A DNA stretch of 7,327 nt from contig CAMWNQ010000086.1 in assembly GCA_947175655.1 (NCBI GenBank), positions 1 to 7,327 of the forward strand, written 5' to 3'. Below, piece after piece: positions 6,991-7,327 of the stretch. The position numbers and the translations under genes were made by a program. The notes beneath the pieces are model-generated. The model was given only the letters and a program-made list of their open reading frames with translations. It did no database searches and was not told the DNA's origin. Positions within the stretch are counted from its first letter, which is position 1; each line of letters opens with the position of its first letter. The DNA comes from an uncultured Clostridia bacterium (GTDB lineage Bacteria > Bacillota > Clostridia > Oscillospirales > Ruminococcaceae).

Positions 6991-7064
6991 CGAGGTGTAA
7001 CTCAGTTTGGTAGAGTGCTTGGTTTGGGACCAAGATGCCGCAGGTTCGAGTCCTGTCACCTCGA
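6991..7064 (+). tRNA. tRNA-Pro (anticodon TGG)
   Basis: A 74-base cloverleaf can be folded by eye. The acceptor CGAGGTG (6991-6997) pairs with CACCTCG (7057-7063), and the discriminator is A7064. The D stem ACTC/GAGT has A-T at position 10-25. The anticodon stem CTTGG/CCAAG encloses TTTGGGA with anticodon TGG at 7025-7027, and the T arm is GCAGG-TTCGAGT-CCTGT. The C1-G72 pair is normal for bacterial tRNA-Pro. CCA is not encoded (CTT follows A7064), so the end must be added by the nucleotidyltransferase. UGG is the wobble anticodon that can read all or most proline codons. Confidence 0.97.
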
Positions 7065-7071
7065 CTTAAAT

Positions 7072-7101
7072 CTTTTTTAGTTCAATAAACCAAAAAGTTT
7101 T
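7072..7101 (+). terminator. Possible weak terminator after tRNA-Pro
   Basis: CTTTTT (7072-7077) can pair with AAAAAG (7092-7097), with an inner GTT/AAC pairing and four Ts following. The stem is almost entirely A-T and would be weak. The separate promoter of the next tRNA suggests that the Pro transcript ends here. Confidence 0.35.
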
Positions 7102-7122
7102 AAAAAAATTTTTTAAAAGGTA

Positions 7123-7151
7123 TTGACAAATCAAAAAAGATATGATATAAT
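7123..7151 (+). promoter_or_regulatory. Perfect-consensus sigma-A promoter of tRNA-Thr, with UP-like A/T tracts
   Basis: TTGACA (7123-7128) and TATAAT (7146-7151) are separated by exactly 17 bases. Directly upstream, 7102-7118 is runs of seven A, six T and four A, resembling an UP element that binds the RNA polymerase alpha C-terminal domain. The start should fall near 7158, eight bases before the tRNA. Confidence 0.92.
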
Positions 7152-7165
7152 AATTAAGCAGTAAT

Positions 7166-7241
7166 GCTGGTGTAGCTCAGTTGGTAGAGCAGCTGATTTG
7201 TAATCAGCAGGTCGGGGGTTCGAGTCCGTCCACCAGCTCCA
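7166..7241 (+). tRNA. tRNA-Thr (anticodon TGT), CCA encoded
   Basis: The acceptor GCTGGTG (7166-7172) pairs perfectly with CACCAGC (7231-7237). The D arm is GCTC-AGTTGGTA-GAGC. The anticodon stem GCTGA/TCAGC holds TTTGTAA, with anticodon TGT at 7199-7201. The T arm is GGGGG-TTCGAGT-CCGTC, which contains one G-T pair and one G-G opposition. The discriminator is T7238 and CCA is encoded at 7239-7241, unlike in the neighbouring tRNA-Pro. Confidence 0.97.
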
Positions 7242-7274
7242 TTCTATCAATTTTATATTGATAGAATTTATTTT
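7242..7274 (+). terminator. Hairpin between tRNA-Thr and tRNA-Tyr (leaky terminator or processing element)
   Basis: TTCTATCAA (7242-7250) pairs perfectly with TTGATAGAA (7258-7266) around a seven-base loop, followed by TTTATTTT. The stem begins immediately after the encoded CCA of tRNA-Thr. The shape is that of a Rho-independent terminator, but the stem is AT-rich and the T-tract is broken by an A. No promoter for tRNA-Tyr fits between it and 7287. Confidence 0.6.
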
Positions 7275-7286
7275 AAAAAAGCATAT

Positions 7287-7327
7287 GGGAGAGTTCCCGA
7301 GTGGCCAAAGGGGGCAGACTGTAAATC
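7287..7327 (+). tRNA. tRNA-Tyr (anticodon GTA), 3' part beyond the window
   Basis: The 5' part reads as a class II tRNA: acceptor strand GGGAGAG (7287-7293), TT, then CCCGAGTGGCCAAAGGGGG of the D arm, and the anticodon arm GCAGA-CTGTAAA-TC with anticodon GTA at 7321-7323. The long variable arm, T arm and 3' acceptor strand lie outside the window. Its placement 45 bases after tRNA-Thr suggests one tRNA operon continuing to the right. Confidence 0.93.

Noticed and set aside
6853..7059. Minus-strand frame of 68 residues beginning MTGLEPAASWSQTKHS
   Set aside because: It is antisense to tRNA-Pro and runs into AT-rich intergenic DNA. This type of peptide is a familiar false call opposite tRNA genes, and no suitable ribosome binding site was seen.
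7098..7118. A/T palindrome before the tRNA-Thr promoter as a binding site or mobile-element end
   Set aside because: It consists only of A and T runs with no direct repeats or target duplication; an UP-like promoter element explains it better.

Overview
The window is AT-rich DNA from a low-GC Gram-positive anaerobe, most likely a Clostridia member of the Ruminococcus/Oscillospiraceae type. This rests on the strong AAGGAGG-like ribosome binding sites, textbook sigma-A promoters, ferredoxin-dependent 2-oxoacid metabolism and the general look of the proteins. The genus is an inference.

All protein genes lie on the minus strand, so transcription runs from high to low coordinates. At the right end three tRNA genes lie on the plus strand: Pro(UGG) 6991-7064, Thr(UGU) 7166-7241 and Tyr(GUA), cut by the window edge, from 7287. 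The Pro and Thr genes each have their own consensus promoter; the Tyr gene has none and must depend on read-through. Divergent from the tRNAs, a perfect consensus promoter (6808-6836) drives a small lipoprotein gene of unknown function (6134-6763). Next comes guaB, the IMP dehydrogenase of GMP synthesis (4506-5978), with its own promoter (6014-6042) and a long hairpin plus T-tract behind it (4433-4493).

Downstream of guaB lies a tightly packed cluster: a MinD/CooC-like P-loop ATPase (3738-4400), an 8Fe ferredoxin subunit (3487-3693), and the alpha (2384-3442, TTG start), beta (1629-2384) and gamma (1099-1629) subunits of a 2-oxoacid:ferredoxin oxidoreductase. The subunit set and sequences best fit the VOR/KOR type (branched-chain 2-oxoacid or 2-oxoglutarate). 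The complex would oxidatively decarboxylate a 2-oxoacid to its acyl-CoA and reduce ferredoxin, or run in reverse. The delta subunit carries electrons, the alpha/beta pair holds TPP, and the beta subunit probably holds a proximal Fe-S cluster. A Gpi18-like (COG5542) membrane glycosyltransferase gene (1-1077, C-terminal end missing) follows gamma after 21 bases and may be cotranscribed.

No mobile element, CRISPR array, phage gene or obvious defence system is visible. The least explained points are the P-loop ATPase placed at the head of the oxidoreductase cluster, the missing promoter room in front of it, and the hairpin between the Thr and Tyr tRNA genes.
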